Of a DNA stretch of 61,157 nt, positions 55,130 to 61,157 are shown piece by piece. The position numbers and the translations under genes are program-made. A model generated the notes under the pieces. That model saw only the letters and a program-made list of their open reading frames with translations. It had not been told where the DNA came from and did no database searches. Source of the stretch: Leptospira adleri (lineage in GTDB: Bacteria; Spirochaetota; Leptospiria; Leptospirales; Leptospiraceae); NCBI RefSeq assembly GCF_002811985.1, contig NZ_NPDU01000027.1:1-61157 (forward strand). Direction: 5' to 3'. Position 1 is the first letter of the stretch. Every line of letters starts with the position of its first letter.

Positions 55130-55499
55130 TCAGAACTTTTTAGAATATCCAAAACTAAAATATACGAAATTGGTTACAATCCTCTGCTGATTGTATCTTT
55201 CTTTCACGTATTGCCTAACGTTAGGATCCGAAAACGTTGCTTTGATTTGATCGTAAACGAACGTATTATCATAACCGTATAATTTCGAAGGATCCTGAAC
55301 GTGACCGTCATGTGCAAGGCGCGTCGCGCCGTCGAAATAATTATGGTTGTCGTAGAGATGAACGTCGGGGCGATTCACGTGATTTCCGGAAACGAAAAAA
55401 TTTTCAAGATGGAACTGAATAACACCGGAAAAAGCGGAAAGGTTTTCTCAAGTTCCCTTCGTATGAAACTTTAAAGGAAGGATCGAAGATCCATTCGGC
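55130..55499 (-). pseudogene. frameshifted remnant of a probable outer-membrane protein gene
   Basis: Two frames join into one protein-like text. From 55499 one frame reads EWIFDPSFKVSYEGNLR and continues, after a shift near 55446, as ENLSAFSGVIQFHLE, then NRPDVHLYDNHNYFDGATR, and ends FVYFSFGYSKKF at 55132. An in-frame TGA at 55500-55502 blocks the upper frame. The aromatic, F-terminated tail suggests the end of a barrel protein. The family is not recognised. No ribosome site precedes the GTG at 55378 that a gene finder would use. Confidence 0.55.
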
Positions 55500-55838
55500 T
55501 CAACCTTACTTCACAACTGTATAAACAATTTTCTAAGAAGAACTTCGTTCCAAGAAAACGTTGCTCTCAAGCTACCGAATGAACGAGCGAGGACACAAAT
55601 TGCCGGAATGATTTTACGGAAGAACTCGACGCTCGCTTGAAAAGGGGAAAAAGATAATTCTAAATTCTAATCCGAAAAAAGGAACTGCATCGAATGTGAT
55701 CCTGAAGAACGACGCGCTCTCACCGTCGCGCAACGTCGATCGTAAAGATTAAGATCCCAAAAATTCAAATCAAAGATAAAATAACGTAGAAAATCGCCAA
55801 TTCGAAGCGAAAATTTGCCTTGAAAAAATAAATCTAAT
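55500..55838. other. non-coding stretch upstream of the GNAT-like gene
   Basis: 340 bases with no ORF I can support. Part may be the eroded 5' portion of the pseudogene at 55130-55499. It should include the promoter of the 55839 gene, but I see no clear -35/-10 pair. Confidence 0.4.
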
Positions 55839-56522
55839 ATGGGACATAATTATGTTATTATGACCCAAACAACTCAAGATTCAGTTTTAAATATTCATCA
55901 GTATTCCACTCCTCCGATCTTTTGGGAAAAAGATGCCTTTATTTGTCATTCTTTCCAGGCTTCCGATCCAAAACACTTTCATACGCTTCAAATGCTGAAG
56001 GACTTTGTTTATTCAATAAACATGAACGCAGGAAACGAATACCCCAGAAAGGACGACGGGTTGGATCCGTACACGACGTGGTTTTATGTAATCAACGAAA
56101 ACGAACTTCTGTCTTGTATGCGCATCGTATTAAAAAAACCGGAGAATCTAATTCCATTAGAAAGTGCTCATTTAGCTGAGAATCCTGAAAAACAGTACAG
56201 GGTAAACGAGTCTAACGTGGCCGACTGGAATTCGGTCGCATTCGTATCATCCCTTAAGGGTGCGAAAGCCGCAAAATTAAACTTTGCCTGCGTTTCGGAA
56301 TTTTGTCTAAATCAAAAATTTGACGTCGTCTACGGAATGTTTAACGATCGGAGGAAAGGAATCGGCAGAATCTATCTGGAAGCGGGAGCGCAAGTTTCAA
56401 AAAAATTTCCGGATAAGATTTCATTCCAAGATTTTAAAACCTTAGGCGAACCCGCCACATTCACAATCATAGAAATTGAAAAAAACAGTTTGCAAAAATT
56501 GTCCGAAATTCTACGATCGTGA
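55839..56522 (+). CDS. GNAT-fold protein resembling N-acyl amino acid / autoinducer synthases
   Basis: 227 residues (ATG at 55860 would remove seven). No signal peptide. Order of features follows LuxI/FeeM-type acyltransferases: acidic early segment (RKDDGLDPYTTWFYVINENELLSCMRIV, compare E.D.YD...Y and G..R), then a hydrophobic start of the core strand WNSVAFVSSLKG, then a helix and VVYGMFNDRRKGIGRIYLEAGAQ. These enzymes join an acyl chain to an amino acid or SAM. The similarity is at pattern level and not proven. The 7TM gene starts 7 bases after its stop. Confidence 0.5.
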   Translation: MGHNYVIMTQTTQDSVLNIHQYSTPPIFWEKDAFICHSFQASDPKHFHTLQMLKDFVYSINMNAGNEYPRKDDGLDPYTTWFYVINENELLSCMRIVLKKPENLIPLESAHLAENPEKQYRVNESNVADWNSVAFVSSLKGAKAAKLNFACVSEFCLNQKFDVVYGMFNDRRKGIGRIYLEAGAQVSKKFPDKISFQDFKTLGEPATFTIIEIEKNSLQKLSEILRS

Positions 56523-56529
56523 CAATTCT

Positions 56530-57465
56530 ATGTCCTTCAACACATCCTATGAGATCATTCTTCTCAATGCGACATCCGCCTTACTCATCTTCTTGCTCGG
56601 ACTCTATGTTCTTAACCCGATTCCCAACCGAAGAATCCAACTCTACTTTGGAATTCTCTGTCTTCTTCTCGGAGGATGGTTCCAATCGTTTATTCTTCGG
56701 GAAATTGTTCCTTTTTGGTCATACAACTGGCTGATCAATTGGGGATTGATTCCTTCGATTCCGATTCCGTTTATTCTTTATAAGATCACGACTTCGTACA
56801 ATCAAAGAATGGAAAAGCCTATGGATTCAAAGAATTGGTTCAATCGAATCAACTTTGTATTCATCGGCTTTTTTATCGTTCACGCTTTCTTTTTGCAAAC
56901 GCTCAAAATCACGTCCAAAGCGGACGAACGTTTCACTTTCGAAAGCAACTATATCTATAAGGCATTGCTTATATATTCCTTAACCGTAACTTTGATGTCT
57001 TTGGGAAAGTTGGGCCGAAATATAATCAAGGAAAAAGGAAGAGCAAAAACAAATGCAGTTTTATTGTTTCTTGGGACGATTCCGCCGATAATTTCTATAT
57101 TAGTTTTTATCTATATTCGACCGACATTATACGGACTATTCTCGGGCGGTTATACCGCGATAGGATTCCTATTCGGAACTCTAATTTGGTCTGTAGCTAT
57201 CATGAACTCAGACGCGTTTCAATTAAAGGATATAGAACCGTATCCGAAAAATCAACGAGTCTTGACCAAATTGACGATGCCGCTTTTTAATTTATCTTAT
57301 TCGATCGTTGACAACAAATCTTGGATGACGGAAGTTTTTTCGAGAAAAATCCATTTTATGAAAATGGTGATCACAAAGGATACCGAGCTTGAGGATAACT
57401 ACGAATACTCCCTCATGAAGCGAAGTTCCATTTTAGCAAGAATGTTCAGCGGCCACATAAAATGA
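56530..57465 (+). CDS. seven-helix membrane protein, 7TM-sensor-like
   Basis: 311 residues from ATG 56530; a TTG at 56476 would overlap the previous gene. Seven hydrophobic segments are seen at about 10-29, 38-60, 65-90, 110-129, 147-167, 180-204 and 210-235, followed by about 75 cytoplasmic residues with no catalytic domain. The topology matches the N-terminal 7TM sensory module of some histidine kinases and cyclases but here lacks an output domain. Translated right after the GNAT-like protein, so the two probably act together. Confidence 0.7.
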   Translation: MSFNTSYEIILLNATSALLIFLLGLYVLNPIPNRRIQLYFGILCLLLGGWFQSFILREIVPFWSYNWLINWGLIPSIPIPFILYKITTSYNQRMEKPMDSKNWFNRINFVFIGFFIVHAFFLQTLKITSKADERFTFESNYIYKALLIYSLTVTLMSLGKLGRNIIKEKGRAKTNAVLLFLGTIPPIISILVFIYIRPTLYGLFSGGYTAIGFLFGTLIWSVAIMNSDAFQLKDIEPYPKNQRVLTKLTMPLFNLSYSIVDNKSWMTEVFSRKIHFMKMVITKDTELEDNYEYSLMKRSSILARMFSGHIK

Positions 57466-57469
57466 TTTT

Positions 57470-57871
57470 CTATCGTTTGTAGCTGTCGACGATCTTCTTG
57501 ATCGCAGAAAGTTGATTTTCGGAAAGCTCCAAAAGACTCTCCACTAATTTTATCATACCCTTTCTATTCTCTAATTTTTGGATTAGACTGCTCTTCGCCT
57601 CGGATTTTTTCACTCGAGAAGAAGCAAGACCCGCTTCGAGAAGCATGTCTCCCTCTCCAACCTCAAACCAGCGATAGGAGATACTGTGGATATGCTCGAA
57701 TAATAAAGCGGTCTTCGAGGAAACAGGTAATTTCCCCTTTAGCATTCTAGTGATCGCGGCGCCGGTTAACCCGATTGTTTCCGCCGTTTGCCCCTGATTC
57801 AGACCTTTCTCGTCTTTTAGGAATTTTAATACAACTTCAAGGCGTTCCTTTGGAAAATATTCTTTTTTCAT
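57470..57871 (-). CDS. XRE-family helix-turn-helix repressor, phage-repressor-like
   Basis: 133 residues. HTH in residues about 8-60 (LNQGQTAETIGLTGAAITRMLKGKLPVS) followed by ISYRWFEVGEGDML, the W...GEG tail common in phage CI-like repressors; the C-terminal half is helical and charged with no peptidase domain. Two similar operator-like sites lie in the first 45 bases upstream, consistent with autoregulation. It converges with the 7TM gene (4 bases between stops). Confidence 0.8.
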   Translation of the reverse strand: MKKEYFPKERLEVVLKFLKDEKGLNQGQTAETIGLTGAAITRMLKGKLPVSSKTALLFEHIHSISYRWFEVGEGDMLLEAGLASSRVKKSEAKSSLIQKLENRKGMIKLVESLLELSENQLSAIKKIVDSYKR

Positions 57872-57872
57872 T

Positions 57873-57885
57873 TTAACTTAGTTAA
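57873..57885. promoter_or_regulatory. operator-like site O1 next to the XRE gene
   Basis: TTAACTTAGTTAA, a 5-3-5 inverted repeat, begins one base before the repressor start codon (minus strand). Its layout matches the second site 30 bases further upstream. It covers the ribosome-site region, so binding would block repressor expression. Confidence 0.5.
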
Positions 57886-57894
57886 TTTTTATAT

Positions 57895-57923
57895 TTGACA
57901 TTTTAATTTAGTCAAATTATGTT
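57895..57923 (+). promoter_or_regulatory. rightward promoter overlapping O2
   Basis: A perfect TTGACA (57895-57900) and TATGTT (57918-57923) are separated by 17 bases. The second operator-like site lies between them, as in phage rightward promoters. It would give a 5' leader of about 340 bases before the next likely gene. Confidence 0.45.
57903..57915. promoter_or_regulatory. operator-like site O2
   Basis: TTAATTTAGTCAA differs from O1 (TTAACTTAGTTAA) at only two of 13 positions and lies exactly 30 bases away, about three helical turns. It is also inside a wider TTTGAC-N11-GTCAAA inverted repeat (57894-57916). Confidence 0.5.
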
Positions 57924-58085
57924 CGGAGAACACATTTTGACAATTCAGTTTGATAAGGTCCGGTATTAAGTCCTTCGAAAGAGCAAAATTGAAACAAACC
58001 ACTCGATTGAAATTTCTCGCTTCGGTCAGCATCCGAATTCGTCACTGAAATGAATCTTAAATTTTGAATAAATCAACCTGAAACC

Positions 58086-58208
58086 ATGAATCGACATACA
58101 ATATTTCCGAATCAACCGAAGGAACTAAAAAGCGTCCGCTCAAACTTACTGTTAAGAAAAACCTCGAAAGAAGAAAATTCAAAGCCAAGCCTCAAACAAC
58201 GTATGTAA
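58086..58208 (+). CDS. possible small basic peptide
   Basis: A 40-residue ORF (MNRHTIFPNQPKELKS...) in the leader between the XRE gene and the next ORF. It is rich in Lys, Arg and Ser. There is only a weak upstream purine stretch, so it may be chance. Confidence 0.2.
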   Translation: MNRHTIFPNQPKELKSVRSNLLLRKTSKEENSKPSLKQRM

Positions 58209-58268
58209 TTTCGGTGTGAAAAGACGGGATAACCAATGGATATCTTTTTAAATTTAAGGAATTCTCAG

Positions 58269-58481
58269 ATGACTAGATATAAGCTCGAATCTTTAAAACA
58301 AAGCATGAAGCTCTTTGATTTGAAGAATTCGGAAGGCAAAGCCAGGAGCGATTCAGAGACTATAGATCTTCTACTAACAAGATGCGCCCTTCAAGAATAT
58401 TATCTCGAAGAGCGAAACTTGTTGGAACGATATCACGTCTGGTTAGACGACCAGGGTCTTGAGGAATGGGCGTATGACTGA
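58269..58481 (+). CDS. small hypothetical protein of the phage-like segment
   Basis: 70 residues from ATG 58269, chosen for the AAGGA site eight bases upstream; an ATG at 58236 is less supported. Helical and charged (TRYKLESLKQSMKLFDL, LLERYHVWLDD). No known family. Its stop is overlapped by the next gene start (8 bases), implying a small operon driven from the XRE intergenic region. Confidence 0.6.
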   Translation: MTRYKLESLKQSMKLFDLKNSEGKARSDSETIDLLLTRCALQEYYLEERNLLERYHVWLDDQGLEEWAYD

Positions 58482-58776
58482 GACCTTATTTGAAACAAAT
58501 ACGGACCTGAAGGATGAATCGGAAGAAGTCACATTCCGAAAACTATTAAAAGATGATTTGATCGAGGCGTGCGTTAAAATAGCAAAAATGAAAAAGCCGA
58601 TGGCGGAAATTGCACGAATGACAAAGCCACTTGGAATCCCCTACTACACTGTTTTCCATGTATTTATGGGAAAATCGAACCGTCCCGAAGTTTTAGAAAT
58701 CCTAACCGAGCTTGGAATCCCGCATGGAAGAAAACCAATCCGAGAACTTCGAGAAAAGAAAATTAAAAATGGCTAA
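58474..58776 (+). CDS. small protein with helix-turn-helix-like C-terminal half
   Basis: 100 residues from ATG 58474. Residues about 40-85 (KPMAEIARMTKPLGIPYYTV, then FMGKSNRPEVLEILTELGIP) look like a short HTH of the kind in phage or plasmid repressors, where a recognition helix is followed by SN..VLE.L..LGI. Function as Cro-like regulator is inferred from this and from position opposite an XRE repressor. Confidence 0.6.
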   Translation: MTETLFETNTDLKDESEEVTFRKLLKDDLIEACVKIAKMKKPMAEIARMTKPLGIPYYTVFHVFMGKSNRPEVLEILTELGIPHGRKPIRELREKKIKNG

Positions 58777-59104
58777 GTTTTCTTTATTGATATATTTTAA
58801 ACAAAGAGCGAGCAGACTTTGTAATCTGATTCCTCTATTTTATTTGAGTCATTATTTCATTGGATTTATAGAGGGAAATTTAAACGTGCAATTCTTAAAC
58901 CAAAAAGCTTTTGAGATAAATGAAAAAGATTTAGAAGGACGCGAGAAAATATTAGGCTTTGATCAAATCCTCTTAAATCGGAAAACAATTCAAAAATATT
59001 CAAACCAAAGGGCAATCCCTCGATTCTTGAAAAATCGAAATACAATCCAAACCGCGTCCTTCGATCTGGATTTTTTCTTTAAAATTCCGCAAAATCATCT
59101 GTAG
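58769..59104 (+). CDS. hypothetical protein, doubtful
   Basis: 111 residues from ATG 58769, overlapping the previous stop by 8 bases. One hydrophobic segment (LCNLIPLFYLSHYFIGFI), then a polar C-terminal part. No family recognised and no strong ribosome site. Could be the third gene of the small operon or a chance frame. Confidence 0.35.
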   Translation: MAKFSLLIYFKQRASRLCNLIPLFYLSHYFIGFIEGNLNVQFLNQKAFEINEKDLEGREKILGFDQILLNRKTIQKYSNQRAIPRFLKNRNTIQTASFDLDFFFKIPQNHL

Positions 59105-59620
59105 GACTATTTTCGTTAAACCGAAATCTTCAAAGGTGAAAGGAAGTTTCACCTTCTGGTAAGGCGGCAAAAGAAATACCCAAAGCGCTTTTCAAGTTCT
59201 CTTTCACGTCAAACATTAAGATACTAGCAAGTATCGAAAAGGAACGGGAGCCTAAGAAGGGTCCCTATCGTACCTACGCATTCGATTTATGTACAAAAAA
59301 AAGTAGAAATAAAGAAACCAAAAAGAACATTCACGAACGGCCGTCTCAAATTCAATAACTCAATCGTAAATAACAATGGCTCGAGTCAACGGCAGTAGTT
59401 TCGATGGACACAATTCTGCGAATTGCACAGGCGGGTGAAAGGATACGGAAGAATTGCTCTTCATTCCGATAGTGTTCTCTTTGTGTCGTGCTCTATCAAT
59501 TGTTGGACCCTTGCTTTCCATTCAGTTCCGAAGACAACTAAGCCCCGCTGATTTCATTGTCGGTTATGCAACAGTGTTCGAAAATTCCAACATTGTTAGC
59601 GCCTTTCAACGTACGTTTAC
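59105..59620. other. non-coding stretch with a small hairpin
   Basis: No supported gene in 516 bases. AAGGTGAAA (59133-59141) and TTTCACCTT (59147-59155) form a 9-bp stem with a GGAAG loop, but no T tract follows, so it is not an obvious terminator. A 62-codon ORF at 59454-59642 overlaps the next gene and is not protein-like. Confidence 0.45.
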
Positions 59621-59998
59621 TCATTGTGGTCTCTTCCTGTAGCCGCAGAAGGTCAAAATAGAGCCTATCAAAATAAGAAGAATTTCAACGCTAAGAATCA
59701 TGTCATCATTCTTAAACTGAACTTTATAGCGTTGGGGGAAGAAAATCCGGACTAAACCCAAGAGCAAACCTGCCCATGCGACCAGCGTAATAAGAACGGG
59801 CCAATGAAGTGTCCAGAGGTTATGCGACCTAAGGATTGCCAAGCTCGCTGTGAAAATCAAAATGCCTGATAAGTAAACTAAAGGAGCAATTTGATCATTG
59901 TAAAGACTCGGATTCCAAAACCGCAACTCAGATGTCACCATCACGATAAGGACGGGACCAAGGATACAGGCGATTTTTTTTGAGTTATCAAATTTCAT
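59621..59998 (-). CDS. small four-helix membrane protein, unknown
   Basis: 125 residues from the ATG at 59998; the frame is open to 60103 but the added part overlaps the upstream gene. Four hydrophobic segments (about 8-22, 38-60, 66-88 and 105-120) and a basic C-terminus (GYRKRPQ). Not recognised. It lies downstream of another small membrane protein and of the RHS remnant on the same strand, the usual position for an immunity protein of a polymorphic toxin. Confidence 0.6.
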   Translation of the reverse strand: MKFDNSKKIACILGPVLIVMVTSELRFWNPSLYNDQIAPLVYLSGILIFTASLAILRSHNLWTLHWPVLITLVAWAGLLLGLVRIFFPQRYKVQFKNDDMILSVEILLILIGSILTFCGYRKRPQ

Positions 59999-60047
59999 AT
60001 CAGTATAAACAGTGACCAAAATAAATCCCTCTTTCTCCGACGTAAAT

Positions 60048-60422
60048 TTATTTCTTCCAAAGCCCACACAACCAAGCACAGAGAATAATAATGATTCCCG
60101 CAAATATTCCTATAAAATTATTATGCCAAGCAGAAATCCAAATTAGAATTTGACCTCCGAATCGAATGCCTTCCAAACCGCGATTCATGAATTTTAGGAT
60201 ATAACTTCCTAAAGGAGAAGATGATAATTTCTCCCAATCTGCATAAAGCATCAGGTAGAGCGTAATTGTAATCGATGCGGAGAATGTTATCGTTAAACCG
60301 GTTAGCCACTGATGTTCCCAGAAAAAATATGTTGAGAGAATGCTCCCGAAAATATCCACAATCAACTTTGCTGGATGACTTTGGTGGAGCGTGAGTTTTT
60401 CTTTGAAAGTTAAATCAATCAC
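60048..60422 (-). CDS. small membrane protein, unknown
   Basis: 124 residues starting at a GTG (60422) with AGGAG about 11 bases upstream. Two to four hydrophobic stretches (IVDIFGSILSTYFFW, LTITFSASITITLYLMLYA, IFAGIIIILCAWLCGLW). No family recognised. Forty-nine bases upstream of the other small membrane protein, so probably cotranscribed. Confidence 0.6.
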   Translation of the reverse strand: MIDLTFKEKLTLHQSHPAKLIVDIFGSILSTYFFWEHQWLTGLTITFSASITITLYLMLYADWEKLSSSPLGSYILKFMNRGLEGIRFGGQILIWISAWHNNFIGIFAGIIIILCAWLCGLWKK

Positions 60423-60606
60423 TTTAATTTTACTCCTGATATTTTATCCGAACATTCATAATCGAAAAAATGAATTAAAACATTAGATCGCAGAAATATT
60501 ATAGAACATCTGTATGTCCGCAATGAGACCATCTTTCAGAATAACCAAGATAAATCGTGAGAAGCAAATTTTCAAATGATAACTCTTTCTTTGAACAAAT
60601 ACGATG

Positions 60607-60947
60607 TCAGCCTGTGTATTTGTATCTGAATACATCAGGACCCGCCGAGTCGTTTCTCTGGATCTCACCATACGGTTTGTAAGAGATATGAGAAGTTCCG
60701 CCCATCTCTCCGCCTGCGATTCGATTTCCTTGTCCGTCGGTCACCATCGTGATCGAGCCCAAGTGATCCGGATGAAAAAAGATCATTCCCGAGACTGGAA
60801 CGCCAGATGGCTCCGCCACCGCTTCCGCCAGGGCTGCGCGATGGATGGAGTTGTGGCCGGAATCATATATAGAGTTTATTTAGATGCGGGCGTTGCCGCT
60901 TCCGCGGCCGGGCTCTCAGCTTCGGTCAAGTTATTGGTAACTTCATT
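60607..60947 (-). pseudogene. RHS/YD-repeat protein remnant
   Basis: The clearest part, 60607-60882, reads [19 protein letters not shown], then [27 protein letters not shown] and FRYKYTG, the conserved end of the RHS core (H.DHLGS...TD..G.....Y.PYGE). Normally QE.D.ETGLYY.RARYYDP would follow, but a TGA stops it at 60607. Upstream, a stop at 60880-60882 is bridged by another open frame (60879-60947, NEVTNNLTEAESPAA), suggesting a frameshift. It is a decayed fragment of a large RHS toxin-delivery protein; the toxin end is gone. Confidence 0.75.
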
Positions 60948-60986
60948 TTAAAACAGAGCCTTATCCGAACGTTCAATAACTTGACC
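60924..60986. repeat. 13-bp perfect inverted repeat, 37-base spacer
   Basis: GGTCAAGTTATTG (60924-60936) is exactly complementary to CAATAACTTGACC (60974-60986). It lies at the outer end of the RHS remnant. It may be the end of a small mobile element or a structured transcript; no target duplication was identified. Confidence 0.55.
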
Positions 60987-61157
60987 ACGCTTCCATCCCT
61001 AACGCAAGAGAGATTATAAATGTATTTTTTCTATAAAAGCTTTAAATCAGGAGTCTCCGTTACAACCCTCTCTAAGCAAAATTGCTACAGTCAACAAAGA
61101 GGGATCACCTGTTCTTTCATAATCTCCTAAAGCCAGTAAAACATTCAAATCACAGCT
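60987..61157. other. right edge, no feature seen
   Basis: AT-rich sequence with no supported ORF or structure up to the window end. Confidence 0.4.

Noticed and set aside
59454..59642. 62-codon plus-strand ORF
   Set aside because: It overlaps the end of a better supported minus-strand membrane protein and is not protein-like.

Overview
The window looks like a chromosomal stretch of a Leptospira species, probably from the pathogenic clade. The evidence is qualitative: moderate G+C, AT-rich intergenic tracts, many lipoproteins with loose spirochaetal lipoboxes, frequent TTG/GTG starts, F-terminated outer-membrane proteins, and intergenic repeats of a Leptospira-like kind. I cannot name the species. 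I see no tRNA, rRNA, CRISPR array or intact insertion sequence.

Layout. 0.7-7.5 kb: a membrane-anchored ankyrin-repeat protein and a two-gene minus-strand operon with a 1337-residue WGR/leucine-rich-repeat/DUF4132 protein. 8.2-11.8 kb: a periplasmic redox group (MauG/CcpA-type cytochrome c peroxidase, cupredoxin, small cytochrome c) followed by a chemoreceptor. 11.8-18.0 kb: EamA transporter, M14 carboxypeptidase, SUMF1-like lipoprotein, unknown lipoprotein, large polytopic membrane protein. 18.5-26.8 kb: acetoacetate-decarboxylase-like protein, FAD oxidoreductase and a 1736-residue pseudokinase/ATPase/GAF/SpoIIE-phosphatase protein. 27.0-34.8 kb: a complete kdpFABCDE potassium-uptake operon with its own two-component system.

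34.8-48 kb: barrel proteins, an EAL-domain protein, an RlmK-type rRNA methyltransferase, two paralogous alpha/beta hydrolases, a trypsin-like lipoprotein, a DUF4256 protein, an NlpC/P60 hydrolase, an SDR plus PF10118 pair and an M24 peptidase. 48-54 kb: an AraC-type membrane regulator, a citrate-synthase-like protein lacking two of three catalytic residues, a HEPN/MNT toxin-antitoxin pair directly downstream of it, a DUF3703 protein, a degenerate tandem repeat, a second cytochrome c peroxidase behind two PerR/Fur-like boxes, and an MBL-fold hydrolase.

54-61 kb is the accessory part: a gene-poor tract with a large hairpin, a frameshifted gene remnant, a GNAT/autoinducer-synthase-like gene coupled to a 7TM protein, a phage-like XRE repressor with paired operators facing small ORFs, and a decayed RHS fragment with two small membrane proteins beyond it. 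The strongest leads are the citrate-synthase-like/HEPN/MNT gene set (49.1-51.2 kb), the synthase-like/7TM gene pair (55.8-57.5 kb), and the peroxide-type operators.
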